A stretch of DNA of 16,796 nucleotides from an uncultured Clostridia bacterium (GCA_934278965.1 CAKQWL010000225.1:1-16796); one strand, 5' to 3'; shown: positions 7,095 through 15,443, numbered from the stretch's first letter. Made by a program: numbers and translations. Notes: generated from the letters alone by a model not told the origin.

Positions 7095-7727
7095 TCAGTG
7101 CGTGTCCTCCGCGGAAGTCTCTGCCAGCTTCATCTGAATTCCGCCCTTGATCACCGCACCCCGGACCACTGCCAGCGTTCCGGTCACGACGCTTCCGGAA
7201 ATCTTCGCCTTCTCCTCCAGCGATGTATTTCCGCTGATCTTCAGATCTCCGGTAATCTCTCCGGCAGACATCAGCTCCGCCGCTGTTTCATTTCCGTAGA
7301 TCTTCGCGCCTTCGTTAACGAAAACCGTTCCCTTTGCTGTTACATCCCCTGTCAGTGCGCAGTCCACAATCCGAAGGCTTCCGACATTCAGATTGCCCTG
7401 TATATCCGAAAGGAGCATTACGGTTCCCGCCGTTGACACATCTCCCTTAAACGCTCCTGCGATTTCGATATCTCCCTCTGAACGACGCGTTCCTTCAAAG
7501 ACCGTTCCCGGTGCGAGGAAGCTTTCTTCCGGTGCAGGCTTCTTTTCCGGTGCAGGTGCAGGACTCTTTTCCGGTTTCTTTTCCGGTGCCGCCTTTACTG
7601 CCGCGGGAGCTGCCTTGTCGTCCGCTTTTCCGGAGGACGCTTTCGCCGGTGCAGTTGGCTCTGCCGCGCCAATGCCGAAAAGCTCGTTCATTGCCTGTTT
7701 AAAATTATCTTTTTTCTTGTTTTCCAT
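7095..7727 (-). CDS. Bactofilin (polymer-forming cytoskeletal protein)
   Basis: Bactofilins polymerise without nucleotide into filaments that recruit or position cell-envelope enzymes. The 210-residue product has a short charged N terminus (MENKKKDNFKQAMNELFG). A Pro/Ala/Lys-rich linker follows at about residues 22-68 (repeated PEKKP units), then a DUF583 beta-helix core from about 70 to 200. The core shows the repeating short strands of the family: GDIEIAGAFKGDV, GNLNVGSLRIVDCALTGDV, GEITGDLKISG. The protein lacks a membrane segment. The ATG has AAGGAG eight bases upstream. The gene follows an M23 peptidase gene on the same strand but has its own promoter 120 bases upstream. Bactofilin beside an M23 peptidase is a known pairing (for example BacA-LmdC in stalked bacteria), suggesting that the filament organises this peptidase. 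Confidence 0.92.
   Translation of the reverse strand: MENKKKDNFKQAMNELFGIGAAEPTAPAKASSGKADDKAAPAAVKAAPEKKPEKSPAPAPEKKPAPEESFLAPGTVFEGTRRSEGDIEIAGAFKGDVSTAGTVMLLSDIQGNLNVGSLRIVDCALTGDVTAKGTVFVNEGAKIYGNETAAELMSAGEITGDLKISGNTSLEEKAKISGSVVTGTLAVVRGAVIKGGIQMKLAETSAEDTH
7523..7592. repeat. Short degenerate tandem repeats in the bactofilin linker
   Basis: TTCCGGTGCAGG-like and CTTTTCCGGT units recur about four times (near 7525, 7541, 7564 and 7576). They encode the PEKKP/PAPEKKP linker. Such a region is prone to slippage and length change between strains. Confidence 0.6.
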
Positions 7728-7849
7728 GTTTCCGTCTCCTTTTTCTTTTGCTTTTACGGTTTTTCGGCGTTCCTCCGTTCACAAAGATTCTCGGCGGAGC
7801 GTTTCATTCCCCTTTGAACTCTCCCTTTGAAGCAGAACTGTTCATTGAC

Positions 7850-7880
7850 AGTATAACAGATTTTCGGCCAAATGGTACAA
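7850..7880 (-). promoter_or_regulatory. Extended -10 promoter of the bactofilin gene
   Basis: On the minus strand TATACT (7850-7855) is preceded by TG-T, an extended -10, with TTGTAC (7875-7880) 19 bases upstream. It gives a leader of about 115 bases. The wide spacing makes the -35 doubtful; the extended -10 carries most of the signal. Confidence 0.5.
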
Positions 7881-7902
7881 GAATCTCCCGAAATACCTAT
7901 TT

Positions 7903-9645
7903 TTACAAATAATTCAGCGGGTTCTTCTGTACCCCAAGATACTGAATCTCAAAATGGCAGTGCGGCCCGGTGCTTCGTCCGGTGCTTCCGACATTTGCGA
8001 TATGCTGACCCTGATAAACTTTTTCTCCCACTTTGACATGCAGCTTGCTGCAGTGCGCGTACACGGTTACAAATCCACCGCCGTGGTCGATCTTAACGAC
8101 ATAACCGTAGGAGCCGCTGTACCCGGAAAAAATAACGGTTCCTCCGTCTGATGCCCGAATCTTTGTTCCTTTGGAAATGGCAAGGTCGATTCCGTAATGC
8201 ATCCGTCCCCACCGGCGCCCAAATCCCGAGGACAGCTTGGCTCCGGTAACCGGATAAATAAAGGTACCCGTTCCCTGCCGCAGCGGAAGCTCTTTCGTAC
8301 CGACAAGGACGACGGATGTCACCGGTTCTTTGGTAATCTGGGACTCCAATTCCAATCGGGCGACCTCTGTGCCGTTGTTTTTTACAATCTTAGCGAGCAC
8401 CTGGCGCTCTCCCTTTTTTCCGGCAACCTTGGTGCTGGTTTCTCCCTGATAAATGGAAGCACTGTTTTCGTAGACAATCGGAAAATCGATATATTCCGTC
8501 AGTGTCGAAATCTCCACGGTTTGTACCGTAAGCATCGGTACGGACTGCGTCAGAACAATCTGCTGTCCGACGGACAGTCTTGCCGGATTGACCAGCGGGT
8601 TCGCGGCCTGAAGATCCGCCAGTTTGATCTGATATTTCTTCGCAATCCCGGAGAGGGTCTCTCCGGAAGCAACCGTGTGTGTCTTGATTTCCTCCGCGCC
8701 GGTCAGGATTTTCTGAATGACCGTTCCCGGATTTTCGACCAGCCCCAGTTTTGTGGTGATCTTCTTGGTTTGGACATCTTCCGCAAAACCGATTTCTTCA
8801 TATGTCGTCGTATCACTCGGCACCGCGAAAGTAGCAAGCACCGTATCCAGCACGGATTTTGCGGTCTCCTCGTTATCAACGATCGCCACACGCTTGCCGT
8901 CAATAAAGATCCCGCACCCGTGCGCGACGAGATCCTGCATATAAGAAAGCCGGCTGAGCACCTGCTCCATATCATCGATCTCTCTGCCGACAGCGAAAAC
9001 CCTCTTAAAAGTAATATCTTCTTTTGGGTCTATCGAAATTTCCGCATGATGTTCCTCCGTCAGCTGTTCACTGACCAAATCCAAAATACGAAGAACATTC
9101 TCCTGGTCGCGGACCAGTCCGAGCGTCCTGCCGTTATAAGCATATTCGTACGCCGTGCAGAAGTTAAATGCGCCCATGATCAGAAGCAGTACGGCTACGA
9201 CCGCTCCAAAGCGCAGAATCAGCTTTTTCTTGTTCAGCTCTGCCCACTCTGCCGCCAGATTAAACTGTTTGGTCCCCTCCGCCGCGGCATCCGCCGCCTT
9301 CGCCGCGAGCGCATCGTTCCTTCGGTCAATTCGATTGACCATATGGATCATTCTTGCCGCCATTTGTTTATCTTTTTCGATAAAATCCCGGCGCATCCGC
9401 TTCGCTTTTCTTTTCGCAGCCCATTTCCGGGCACGGGCCCTCCGCTCTGCCTGCGGGTTTTTTTCAAAATACCGGCTTCGCAAAAGATAAAACTGTCTCA
9501 GAAAAAGAAACAATAAGATCTTAAAAGGAAAAAGGGCAACAAAATAAATTTTGTCCGTAACCGTTTCCTGCCGGCGAAAAGCATCGCGAATGGTTTCCCT
9601 TGTTATTTTTTGTTTTTCATTAAACTCTTCCCCGAATTTTGCCAT
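7903..9645 (-). CDS. Membrane-anchored cell-wall peptidase with LysM, G5 and M23 domains
   Basis: A 580-residue envelope enzyme expected to cut peptide cross-links in peptidoglycan. Order of parts: hydrophobic segment at about 33-54; a strongly basic, alanine-rich cytoplasmic stretch to about 140; a membrane helix at about 142-165; an extracellular alpha/beta region; a LysM peptidoglycan-binding domain at 322-365 (HTVASGETLSGIAKKY); a G5 domain at about 370-450; and an M23 (LytM) domain at about 465-575. The zinc and catalytic residues are intact: HxxxD at 483-487 (HYGID), His 531 and HxH at 562-564 (HCHFEI), so it should be active. The start overlaps the end of the DnaD-like gene by 43 bases, and the RBS (AGAGG) is modest, so coupling to the replication operon is likely. 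The bactofilin gene follows. Confidence 0.93.
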   Translation of the reverse strand: MAKFGEEFNEKQKITRETIRDAFRRQETVTDKIYFVALFPFKILLFLFLRQFYLLRSRYFEKNPQAERRARARKWAAKRKAKRMRRDFIEKDKQMAARMIHMVNRIDRRNDALAAKAADAAAEGTKQFNLAAEWAELNKKKLILRFGAVVAVLLLIMGAFNFCTAYEYAYNGRTLGLVRDQENVLRILDLVSEQLTEEHHAEISIDPKEDITFKRVFAVGREIDDMEQVLSRLSYMQDLVAHGCGIFIDGKRVAIVDNEETAKSVLDTVLATFAVPSDTTTYEEIGFAEDVQTKKITTKLGLVENPGTVIQKILTGAEEIKTHTVASGETLSGIAKKYQIKLADLQAANPLVNPARLSVGQQIVLTQSVPMLTVQTVEISTLTEYIDFPIVYENSASIYQGETSTKVAGKKGERQVLAKIVKNNGTEVARLELESQITKEPVTSVVLVGTKELPLRQGTGTFIYPVTGAKLSSGFGRRWGRMHYGIDLAISKGTKIRASDGGTVIFSGYSGSYGYVVKIDHGGGFVTVYAHCSKLHVKVGEKVYQGQHIANVGSTGRSTGPHCHFEIQYLGVQKNPLNYL

Positions 9646-10913
9646 GTTTTAGCCTCTTCCATTCTTTGCTCGAAACAGCTGCATCGTCTGCCGTCCGGCA
9701 GCGTTCCGGTGTCGCCGCACAGGCTGCACCGGCGATGCACCTCCGTGTAATCGACCGGAAAATTATGTTCTGTCAAAAGCACCGCTTTATCCGCCATCCT
9801 CTCCTCAACGGATTCCCGAAGCCTTCTTGCTTCTTCCTTCCCGGAAGAATTGCCGGAAAGCATCTGACGGCCGATTTCAATACCGGTTTTTCGAATATCC
9901 TCATCCAACTTCCGAATTTCGGGAACGCGTTCATAGACTTCGGTTTGACGGACTTTTGCCGCCTCCTCTTCCTGCTGCCGGATAAAATCATAATACTTCA
10001 GAACAACGCCTGCCGTAATTTTCTGCGGTTCTCCCGGCAGTGCCCCGTTCTTCTCCTTGTACCAGCCCTGCAGGATTTTGTTGACATAATTCAGATTCGG
10101 GCTGGAAATACCGCTCGTCTTTCGACAGGCTTCCAGAACCTGATCGATCGGCAGATTCATTTCCGAGAACCACCGATCCATGATCTTCTTTTCCTCCTCG
10201 GTCGGATTGCGCATAAATCCAAGTGCCTTAAAGACTCTTTTATAGAGCATTCGGTTTTGCTCGATCTGTTCCAGGTAAGCATCAATTTTGATGACATCAT
10301 CAAGCCCCTGAAGCGTCCAGTCTTTTACCACCTTTCCGACATAAGCCGCGGAATCCTTCCGATACATTTTTTTACAGTAGCTGTATGCCGTAACAATCGT
10401 TTCCGGTGTCGCCTGGAATTCCTCCATCCAGGAGCAGATTTCCAGCGGTTCCTTTCCGCCGAGCGGACGCGCGATAATCTGCTCGATCGCTTTGTACATC
10501 TCCGCAGTTTCACGGTCATAAAGCGTGGATCCCTCTCCGGCATCCTTCGGGAGTTCCCCGTCGTGCCTCTCGGATTGGTCTTCGGCGGCCCCCGCCGCAC
10601 TCTGCCCGGAAGCAAAAAGCATCTCTTTCAAACTCGGAAAAACAACGCGCTGTCCGTCCGGGCCCTCGTTCAGCCGCAGCACGCTTCGTTCCTGCCAGTA
10701 TGAGAACGCTTTCTCCACCACGACCGGATCCAGCATCAAAAGCTTCGCCAGCTTCTCTTCCGAAACGGCTTCCCCGGATTCCGCGCACATCAATGCATAG
10801 AGATAGACTTTGACATACTCTCCCGGCGCAGGTACCATATATTCACTGATAAAAATATTTTCGACTTCCGTGTCAAACAGGTAGCCTCTTCTTCTGCTTT
10901 TTCCGAATTTCAT
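9603..10913 (-). CDS. DnaD-like replication protein fused to the N-terminal domain of a DnaC/DnaI helicase loader
   Basis: A 436-residue replication-initiation protein. Residues 1-100 resemble the DnaD N-terminal winged-helix domain. Residues about 136-205 and 220-290 are two DnaB_2/DnaD C-terminal-type domains (AYSYCKKM...YVGKVVKDW; NLNYVNKILQGWYKE). From about 303 the text switches to what normally begins the clostridial helicase loader: VLKYYDFIRQQEEEA, TEVYERVPEIRKLDEDI, then the zinc motif CSLCGDTG...GRRCSCF (Cys 396, 399, 411, 413). It stops 23 residues later, where the loader's AAA+ ATPase should start. No Walker motif follows in any frame; the next gene is the M23 peptidase. DnaD helps load DnaB at origins, and the loader N-terminal domain binds the helicase. 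The upstream gene is dnaB. The RBS is weak. Because the fusion has no loader ATPase, a separate loader may exist elsewhere. Confidence 0.88.
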   Translation of the reverse strand: MKFGKSRRRGYLFDTEVENIFISEYMVPAPGEYVKVYLYALMCAESGEAVSEEKLAKLLMLDPVVVEKAFSYWQERSVLRLNEGPDGQRVVFPSLKEMLFASGQSAAGAAEDQSERHDGELPKDAGEGSTLYDRETAEMYKAIEQIIARPLGGKEPLEICSWMEEFQATPETIVTAYSYCKKMYRKDSAAYVGKVVKDWTLQGLDDVIKIDAYLEQIEQNRMLYKRVFKALGFMRNPTEEEKKIMDRWFSEMNLPIDQVLEACRKTSGISSPNLNYVNKILQGWYKEKNGALPGEPQKITAGVVLKYYDFIRQQEEEAAKVRQTEVYERVPEIRKLDEDIRKTGIEIGRQMLSGNSSGKEEARRLRESVEERMADKAVLLTEHNFPVDYTEVHRRCSLCGDTGTLPDGRRCSCFEQRMEEAKTWQNSGKSLMKNKK

Positions 10914-10992
10914 TGCTTTTTTCGCTGTACCTTATACCCTCTGTATTCTGATATCCCGTGATCGGCCCCGCTTCCTGCCTCTCCCCGGTCTC

Positions 10993-12330
10993 TTAAATCT
11001 GCATTCCGCTCTTATCCACAAACCGTGTATATTTTTCAAGCCATGTCAACTCAATCGTTCCGACCGGACCGCTTCGCTGCTTTGCGATAATCACCTCGCA
11101 GACACCCGGTTTTTCCGAATTTTCCCCTTCGTAATAATCATCCCGATAAAGGAAAATAACGATATCCGCGTCCTGCTCAATAGAGCCGGATTCCCGAAGA
11201 TCCGACAGCTGCGGTCTGTGATTCGGCCGCTGGTCCGGCGCACGCGAAAGCTGCGAAAGAACAATCACCGGGCAGTCCATTTCCCGCGCGATCAGCTTCA
11301 GATTGCGGGACAGCGCTGTGATCTCCTGCTGTCTGGAATCCGCTCTTCCATCGTAGGTCATCAGCTGCAGGTAGTCCAGGAGGATGAGGTCCAGTCCGTG
11401 CTCCGCCTTGATCCTCCGACATTTATTCTTGATCTCATTGATCGAAATTCCCGGTGTATCATCAATAAAAATCTTCGCGCCCGAAAGAACATCCAGTGCA
11501 ATATTGAGATCATCCCAATCCTTGCGGTTGAGATCACCGGTCTTGATTTTCTGCATTTCAACACGCGACTCCATCGCGAGGAGCCGCTGGCCAAGCTGTT
11601 CTTTGGACATTTCCATTGAAAAAATCAGGACAGATGCGTTTCCTTTCAGCGCCGCCTGCTGCGCCACATTCAGTGCAAAAGCCGTCTTGCCCATGGCCGG
11701 CCGCGCTGCGACAATGACAAGGTCGGACCGATTCAAGCCGCTGGTTTTGGCATCCAGATCGCGAAAACCGGTCGGAATGCCGATCACATTGCCGTCGGTC
11801 CGGCTGGCTTCGTCGATGATTTCGATGTTTCGGATCAAAACCTCCTTAAGCGGCGTCACTTCCTTTGTCTGCTTCGACTGTGCAATCTCAAAAATCTGCT
11901 GTTCCGCGTGATCCAATACCTGAGCGGCCTCTGTTTTCTCCTGATAAGCCTCTTCCATAATTCCGGAGGATGCGTCGATCAAACGGCGCAGCACCGCCTT
12001 TTCCGCCACAATCTTGGCATATTGCCCGGCGTTGGCCGTGGAGGGTACACCGGAAGAAAGTGCTGCGATGTAAGCCCGCCCGCCGACCATTTCCAGTGAA
12101 TTTCTCTTTATTAATTCCTCGGAAACCGTAAGCGTATCGACCGGCGCGTTCCGCCGGTAGATTTCGATCATTGCCGTGAAAATTTCCTTGTGCATTTCGC
12201 TGTAAAAGTCTTCCGGCTTTAAGATTTCGAGGATATCCATCAGCGCATCGCGGCTGAGCATGGATGCGCCGAGTACGGATCGCTCCGCTTCCTCATTGTG
12301 CGGAGGTATTTTTTCCGTTGTCTGCTTCAT
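10993..12330 (-). CDS. dnaB: Replicative DNA helicase (DnaB)
   Basis: The 445-residue hexameric helicase unwinds DNA ahead of the replication fork and contacts primase. An N-terminal helical domain (about 1-150, PPHNEEAERSVLGAML-like with VPSTANAGQYAKIV) precedes a RecA-type motor. The P-loop is ARPAMGKT (209-216), Walker B is LILLDYLQLM, and PVIVLSQLSRAPDQRPNHRPQL and ADIVIFLYRDDYY are family signatures. Length is normal and no intein is present. It starts six bases after the L9 stop, so the two are co-transcribed, and is followed after 79 bases by the DnaD-loader fusion, its likely functional partner. In Bacillus the equivalent gene is called dnaC. Confidence 0.97.
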   Translation of the reverse strand: MKQTTEKIPPHNEEAERSVLGASMLSRDALMDILEILKPEDFYSEMHKEIFTAMIEIYRRNAPVDTLTVSEELIKRNSLEMVGGRAYIAALSSGVPSTANAGQYAKIVAEKAVLRRLIDASSGIMEEAYQEKTEAAQVLDHAEQQIFEIAQSKQTKEVTPLKEVLIRNIEIIDEASRTDGNVIGIPTGFRDLDAKTSGLNRSDLVIVAARPAMGKTAFALNVAQQAALKGNASVLIFSMEMSKEQLGQRLLAMESRVEMQKIKTGDLNRKDWDDLNIALDVLSGAKIFIDDTPGISINEIKNKCRRIKAEHGLDLILLDYLQLMTYDGRADSRQQEITALSRNLKLIAREMDCPVIVLSQLSRAPDQRPNHRPQLSDLRESGSIEQDADIVIFLYRDDYYEGENSEKPGVCEVIIAKQRSGPVGTIELTWLEKYTRFVDKSGMQI

Positions 12331-12336
12331 TGTTCT

Positions 12337-12783
12337 TTATCCGATTTCTACTGTGACCTTGAGCGTTCCTGTTACTTCCGTATAAAGCTTGACCGGAATA
12401 TCGTAAGTCCCGCAATTCTTAATCGGTGCGTCCAGCACGATTTTTTTCTTGTCGATATTGATTTTATGCTGCTCCATTACGGCATCACTGACATCCTTTG
12501 AGGTAATCGATCCGAACAGCCGGCCGCCCTCGCCGCCCTTCGTGTGAATGACGGTGGCAATGCCTGCCAGCTTTTCAGCAAGTTCCTGTGCGGCAGCTTT
12601 TTCTTCCGCGCGTTTTTCAGCCATCAGCGCCTTCTGCTTCTCCAGATTCCGGATATTGCCCTCCGTCGCTTCCTTGGCCATCCCCTTCGGAATCAGCATA
12701 TTTCTTGCATAACCGTCTGAAACTTTTACAACATCCCCTGCTTTTCCTGTCCCCTTGACATCCTTTAATAAAATAACAATCAT
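12337..12783 (-). CDS. rplI: 50S ribosomal protein L9
   Basis: A 148-residue large-subunit protein that binds 23S rRNA near the L1 stalk and helps restrain neighbouring ribosomes. The N-terminal signature MIVILLKDVKGTGKAGDVVKVSDGYARNMLIP and the second globular domain with GRLFGSITSKDVSDAV are both present, joined by the long charged helix (NLEKQKALMAEKRAEEKAAA). Full length. AAGGAGG lies six bases upstream of the ATG. It is placed between gdpP and dnaB, the order seen in many Firmicutes. Confidence 0.98.
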   Translation of the reverse strand: MIVILLKDVKGTGKAGDVVKVSDGYARNMLIPKGMAKEATEGNIRNLEKQKALMAEKRAEEKAAAQELAEKLAGIATVIHTKGGEGGRLFGSITSKDVSDAVMEQHKINIDKKKIVLDAPIKNCGTYDIPVKLYTEVTGTLKVTVEIG

Positions 12784-12806
12784 TTTCGTTCCTCCTTCAT
12801 TGTTGT

Positions 12807-14597
12807 CTATTCTTCCTCTTCCAAAAGCATTTCGGTCAGAGCGTCCAGCACCTCTGTCGGTGTGATATCCACCTGCGCTGCCGCTGTCGTCAGATGCCCG
12901 CCGCCGCCGAATTTTTCCATGATCACCTGTACATTGATATCTCCGAGTGACCGCGCGCTGACGACCGTCTTTCCGAAGCTGTTGACACCGGCCACAAAGC
13001 TTGCCACAATTCCCTTGATCGATAAAAGCTCATCCGCTGCCTGCGCGCAGAGGATCTGACAGTCCGGACTGTCACCCTCGATGATCGAGAGCGCGATCTT
13101 TCCCTCATTGATAATCTTCGCATCCGCGACACATTTGGATCGAAGCATAAAGGACTCCAAATCCGTCCGCAGGAATTTCTTTACCTGCGTAGTGTCCGCG
13201 CCCGCCCGGCGCAGCCAGGACGCCGCCTCAAAAGTCCGCACTCCGGTCTTCACCGCGAAATTATTGGTATCTACCGTAATTCCCGCCAGCAGCGCTTCCG
13301 CTTCGAATCGGGTAACGGTCTTTTTCTCGTCGGAATACTGCAGCATCTCCACAATCAGCTCGCAGGTTGAGGACGCATAGGATTCCATATAAGCCAGGGT
13401 CGGATTTTCAACATTTTCCTGATCCTTTCGATGGTGGTCGATCACTGCGATCCGATCGGTCCGTCCGATCAGCTCCGGACAATCCGTGTGGCTCGGCCTG
13501 TGGGTATCCAATATGATCAAAAGCGTTTCATCCCGCATCAGATTGATCGCTTTTTCGCTGTTCACAAAATTATAGAGCTCGGTTTCTTTTGCCTGACGGT
13601 AAATTTCCGCAAGGGACTCCGTTACATTATTGATAACGATATGCGTCTCTTTATTCATGCTGCGAATCAGCCTCGTCACACCGAGCGCCGCCCCGAACGC
13701 GTCCATATCCGGATTCTTGTGTCCCATAATCACGACATTTTCAGCCTGATCGATCAGCTGCTTGAGCGCATGCACGATAATCCGCGATTTTCCCTTGTTG
13801 CCTCGTTCAATCGCCTGCGTCTTGCCGCCGTAATAAAAGATTCTCGAAACATTTTTGATGACTGCCTGATCTCCGCCGCGTCCAAGTGCCAGATCCAGCG
13901 CATCCTTTGCGTACTGATCGGTTGCGTTCAAGGTCTTGCCGCCGACACCGATACCGATGGAAATCGTCACCGGAAAATCGCCTTCTGTCTCGATTCCGCG
14001 AATTTCATCCAAAATCGCGAATTTATTTTCTACCAGCTTCTCGCACGCCGCCCGATCCATGGCGATAAAATACATATCCTCCTTGTATTTTACCACCGCC
14101 GCCGAAAGCCGCGCAGCATGCTGACGAATGGTTTTATCAATCGTCGACGCGAGTGCCATTCCGTTCTCTTCTTCGGTATTTTTCAGCAACTCATCAAGAT
14201 TATCGACATGAACAAGCGCAATACAGGTCTTTTCCGCCTGATAGATCTTTTTCAGATTTTCCCCCTCTGAAATGTCCTGAAAATAAATCGCGAGATAGCC
14301 GGTTTCCTCCTCTGCCTCCGAAAAAATACCGCCGACCGAAATCCGGAAGATCTTGTCATTCCGCAGCACAGTAAGCTCCGACGGAGCATCCGCCGCCGCT
14401 TTATAATCTTTATATTTAATTCCGGTCAACGCGAAAATATCCGCGTCTTTAATGCCGTCATAGAGAAAAACCTCCTCGATTTGCGGACTTGCAATGGTCA
14501 CTTTTCCCTGTTCGTTTATAATACACATCGGAAACGGTGAATTTTCCGCCAGAACACTCTGTAATCGTTCAATTCCCATTCTGCCTTTTTCCTCCAT
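12807..14597 (-). CDS. gdpP: c-di-AMP phosphodiesterase GdpP-like (PAS - degenerate GGDEF - DHH/DHHA1), lacking membrane segments
   Basis: GdpP hydrolyses cyclic di-AMP to pApA, controlling osmotic and wall homeostasis. The 596-residue product has a PAS-like region (about 20-110) and a degenerate GGDEF domain (about 120-255, ending VTISIGIGVGG). A DHH domain follows with GHKNPDMDA (292-300), LDTHR (Asp 364), DHHR (387-390) and Asp 443, then a DHHA1 domain with GGGGH (564-568). All metal ligands expected for activity are seen. The usual two N-terminal transmembrane helices are missing: the protein begins about ten residues before the PAS region, and only 60 non-coding bases separate it from the YybS-like gene. 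It is therefore predicted cytosolic. Alternative start: ATG at 14577-14579, with GGAGG eleven bases upstream; this would not restore the anchor. It is 23 bases upstream of rplI. Confidence 0.93.
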   Translation of the reverse strand: MEEKGRMGIERLQSVLAENSPFPMCIINEQGKVTIASPQIEEVFLYDGIKDADIFALTGIKYKDYKAAADAPSELTVLRNDKIFRISVGGIFSEAEEETGYLAIYFQDISEGENLKKIYQAEKTCIALVHVDNLDELLKNTEEENGMALASTIDKTIRQHAARLSAAVVKYKEDMYFIAMDRAACEKLVENKFAILDEIRGIETEGDFPVTISIGIGVGGKTLNATDQYAKDALDLALGRGGDQAVIKNVSRIFYYGGKTQAIERGNKGKSRIIVHALKQLIDQAENVVIMGHKNPDMDAFGAALGVTRLIRSMNKETHIVINNVTESLAEIYRQAKETELYNFVNSEKAINLMRDETLLIILDTHRPSHTDCPELIGRTDRIAVIDHHRKDQENVENPTLAYMESYASSTCELIVEMLQYSDEKKTVTRFEAEALLAGITVDTNNFAVKTGVRTFEAASWLRRAGADTTQVKKFLRTDLESFMLRSKCVADAKIINEGKIALSIIEGDSPDCQILCAQAADELLSIKGIVASFVAGVNSFGKTVVSARSLGDINVQVIMEKFGGGGHLTTAAAQVDITPTEVLDALTEMLLEEEE

Positions 14598-14657
14598 CTA
14601 ACTTCCTAACGGATCAAACTTCCAAACTCTCTTCTTCTCCCTCCGGAGCTCCGCGTT

Positions 14658-15401
14658 TTACCTCCGAACCATCCGGACTCTCAGGTTGAATATGTAGTCA
14701 GCGGCACCAAACACAAAGAGGATCATTCTGCCCACGCCCGTTCCCATGCCCAAAATACCGGCCAGGACCGAAATCACTTTCGGGACACGCCGGGTATCGA
14801 ACAGAAAAAACATTGCGGCAAGCCCCTGAAAGGCCACAGCAAACTCAAAGAGCAGATTTACATTCAGATAAAGCTGCATCCCCGCCAGCGCCGGCACCTT
14901 TCCCAGCAGAAACGACAGCAGAAACATCAGCAGAAATCCGAGCATCAGGCTCGCCGGCCAGCGAAAATACCGGAGAGGCATCAGCAAAATCGTCTCCCGG
15001 TTTCGTTTCCGTCCCAGTTTGGACAAAATCATATAAAGAAAAAAGGAAACGATCGCCGAAGCAATCAGCACGACTGACGGCAGCAGTGCGTTTAGGATTC
15101 CGTACATTCCGACGATCAGCTGCACTCTTTCCGAATAGGAAAGCTTCTCCAGTCCCGCCGCGTTCACGAATTCTTTCGTTCCCGCCAGCGTCTCAGCCGC
15201 CGTCTGCACGGCCGCCATCAGCTGCTCGCCGAGCGCGGATCCGCTCCCTCTTGCTGCAGCCAGCACGCCGATCACAAGGATCGAAACCGCAATCATACAT
15301 TCTAAAATGGTTCTGTATGGCGAAATTTGCTTCTTCAGGTTCCAGGGAATCACAACCGCCGGAACAGCAAGAATAAACAAAAATATCAAAGGAAAATACA
15401 T
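14658..15401 (-). CDS. YybS-like (DUF2232) multi-pass membrane protein
   Basis: A 247-residue integral membrane protein with several hydrophobic helices (FPLIFLFILAVPAVVIPW, TILECMIAVSILVIGVLAAA, LLPSVVLIASAIVSFFLYMIL, ASLMLGFLLMFLLSFLLG and more). Its ending, GAADYIFNLRVRMVRR, fits the typical DUF2232 C terminus. Function of the family is unsettled. The assignment rests on topology and on its place directly before gdpP, rplI and dnaB, the usual Firmicutes order. I chose ATG 15399-15401 because GGAGG lies six bases upstream and the next residues form the first helix; the frame extends to 15509 without an RBS. It is the first gene of the minus-strand replication cluster, 60 bases before gdpP. 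Confidence 0.75.
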   Translation of the reverse strand: MYFPLIFLFILAVPAVVIPWNLKKQISPYRTILECMIAVSILVIGVLAAARGSGSALGEQLMAAVQTAAETLAGTKEFVNAAGLEKLSYSERVQLIVGMYGILNALLPSVVLIASAIVSFFLYMILSKLGRKRNRETILLMPLRYFRWPASLMLGFLLMFLLSFLLGKVPALAGMQLYLNVNLLFEFAVAFQGLAAMFFLFDTRRVPKVISVLAGILGMGTGVGRMILFVFGAADYIFNLRVRMVRR

Positions 15402-15434
15402 TTCCGTCCTCCATTCGACAGGGATACAGAATAT

Positions 15435-15443
15435 ATTATACCA
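15435..15443 (-). promoter_or_regulatory. Extended -10 promoter of the yybS-gdpP-rplI-dnaB cluster
   Basis: TGGTATAAT on the minus strand is a perfect -10 box with the TG extension, 34 bases upstream of the YybS-like start codon. No good -35 stands at 17 bases, as is common for extended -10 promoters. Confidence 0.65.

Noticed and set aside
7738..7850. Very short ORFs in the bactofilin leader (13 and 17 codons)
   Set aside because: The ATGs have some purine-rich sequence before them, but nothing is conserved or structured that I can see; chance ORFs are likely at this length.
8197..9516. Long plus-strand ORF (439 codons) opposite the M23 peptidase gene
   Set aside because: It mirrors the coding frame of a gene with intact catalytic and domain motifs, has no recognisable family signature and no clear RBS; a shadow of GC-rich codon use.
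10914..10992. Promoter or terminator between dnaB and the DnaD-like gene
   Set aside because: No hairpin with a T tract and no paired -35/-10 at proper spacing; treated as a plain intra-operon gap.
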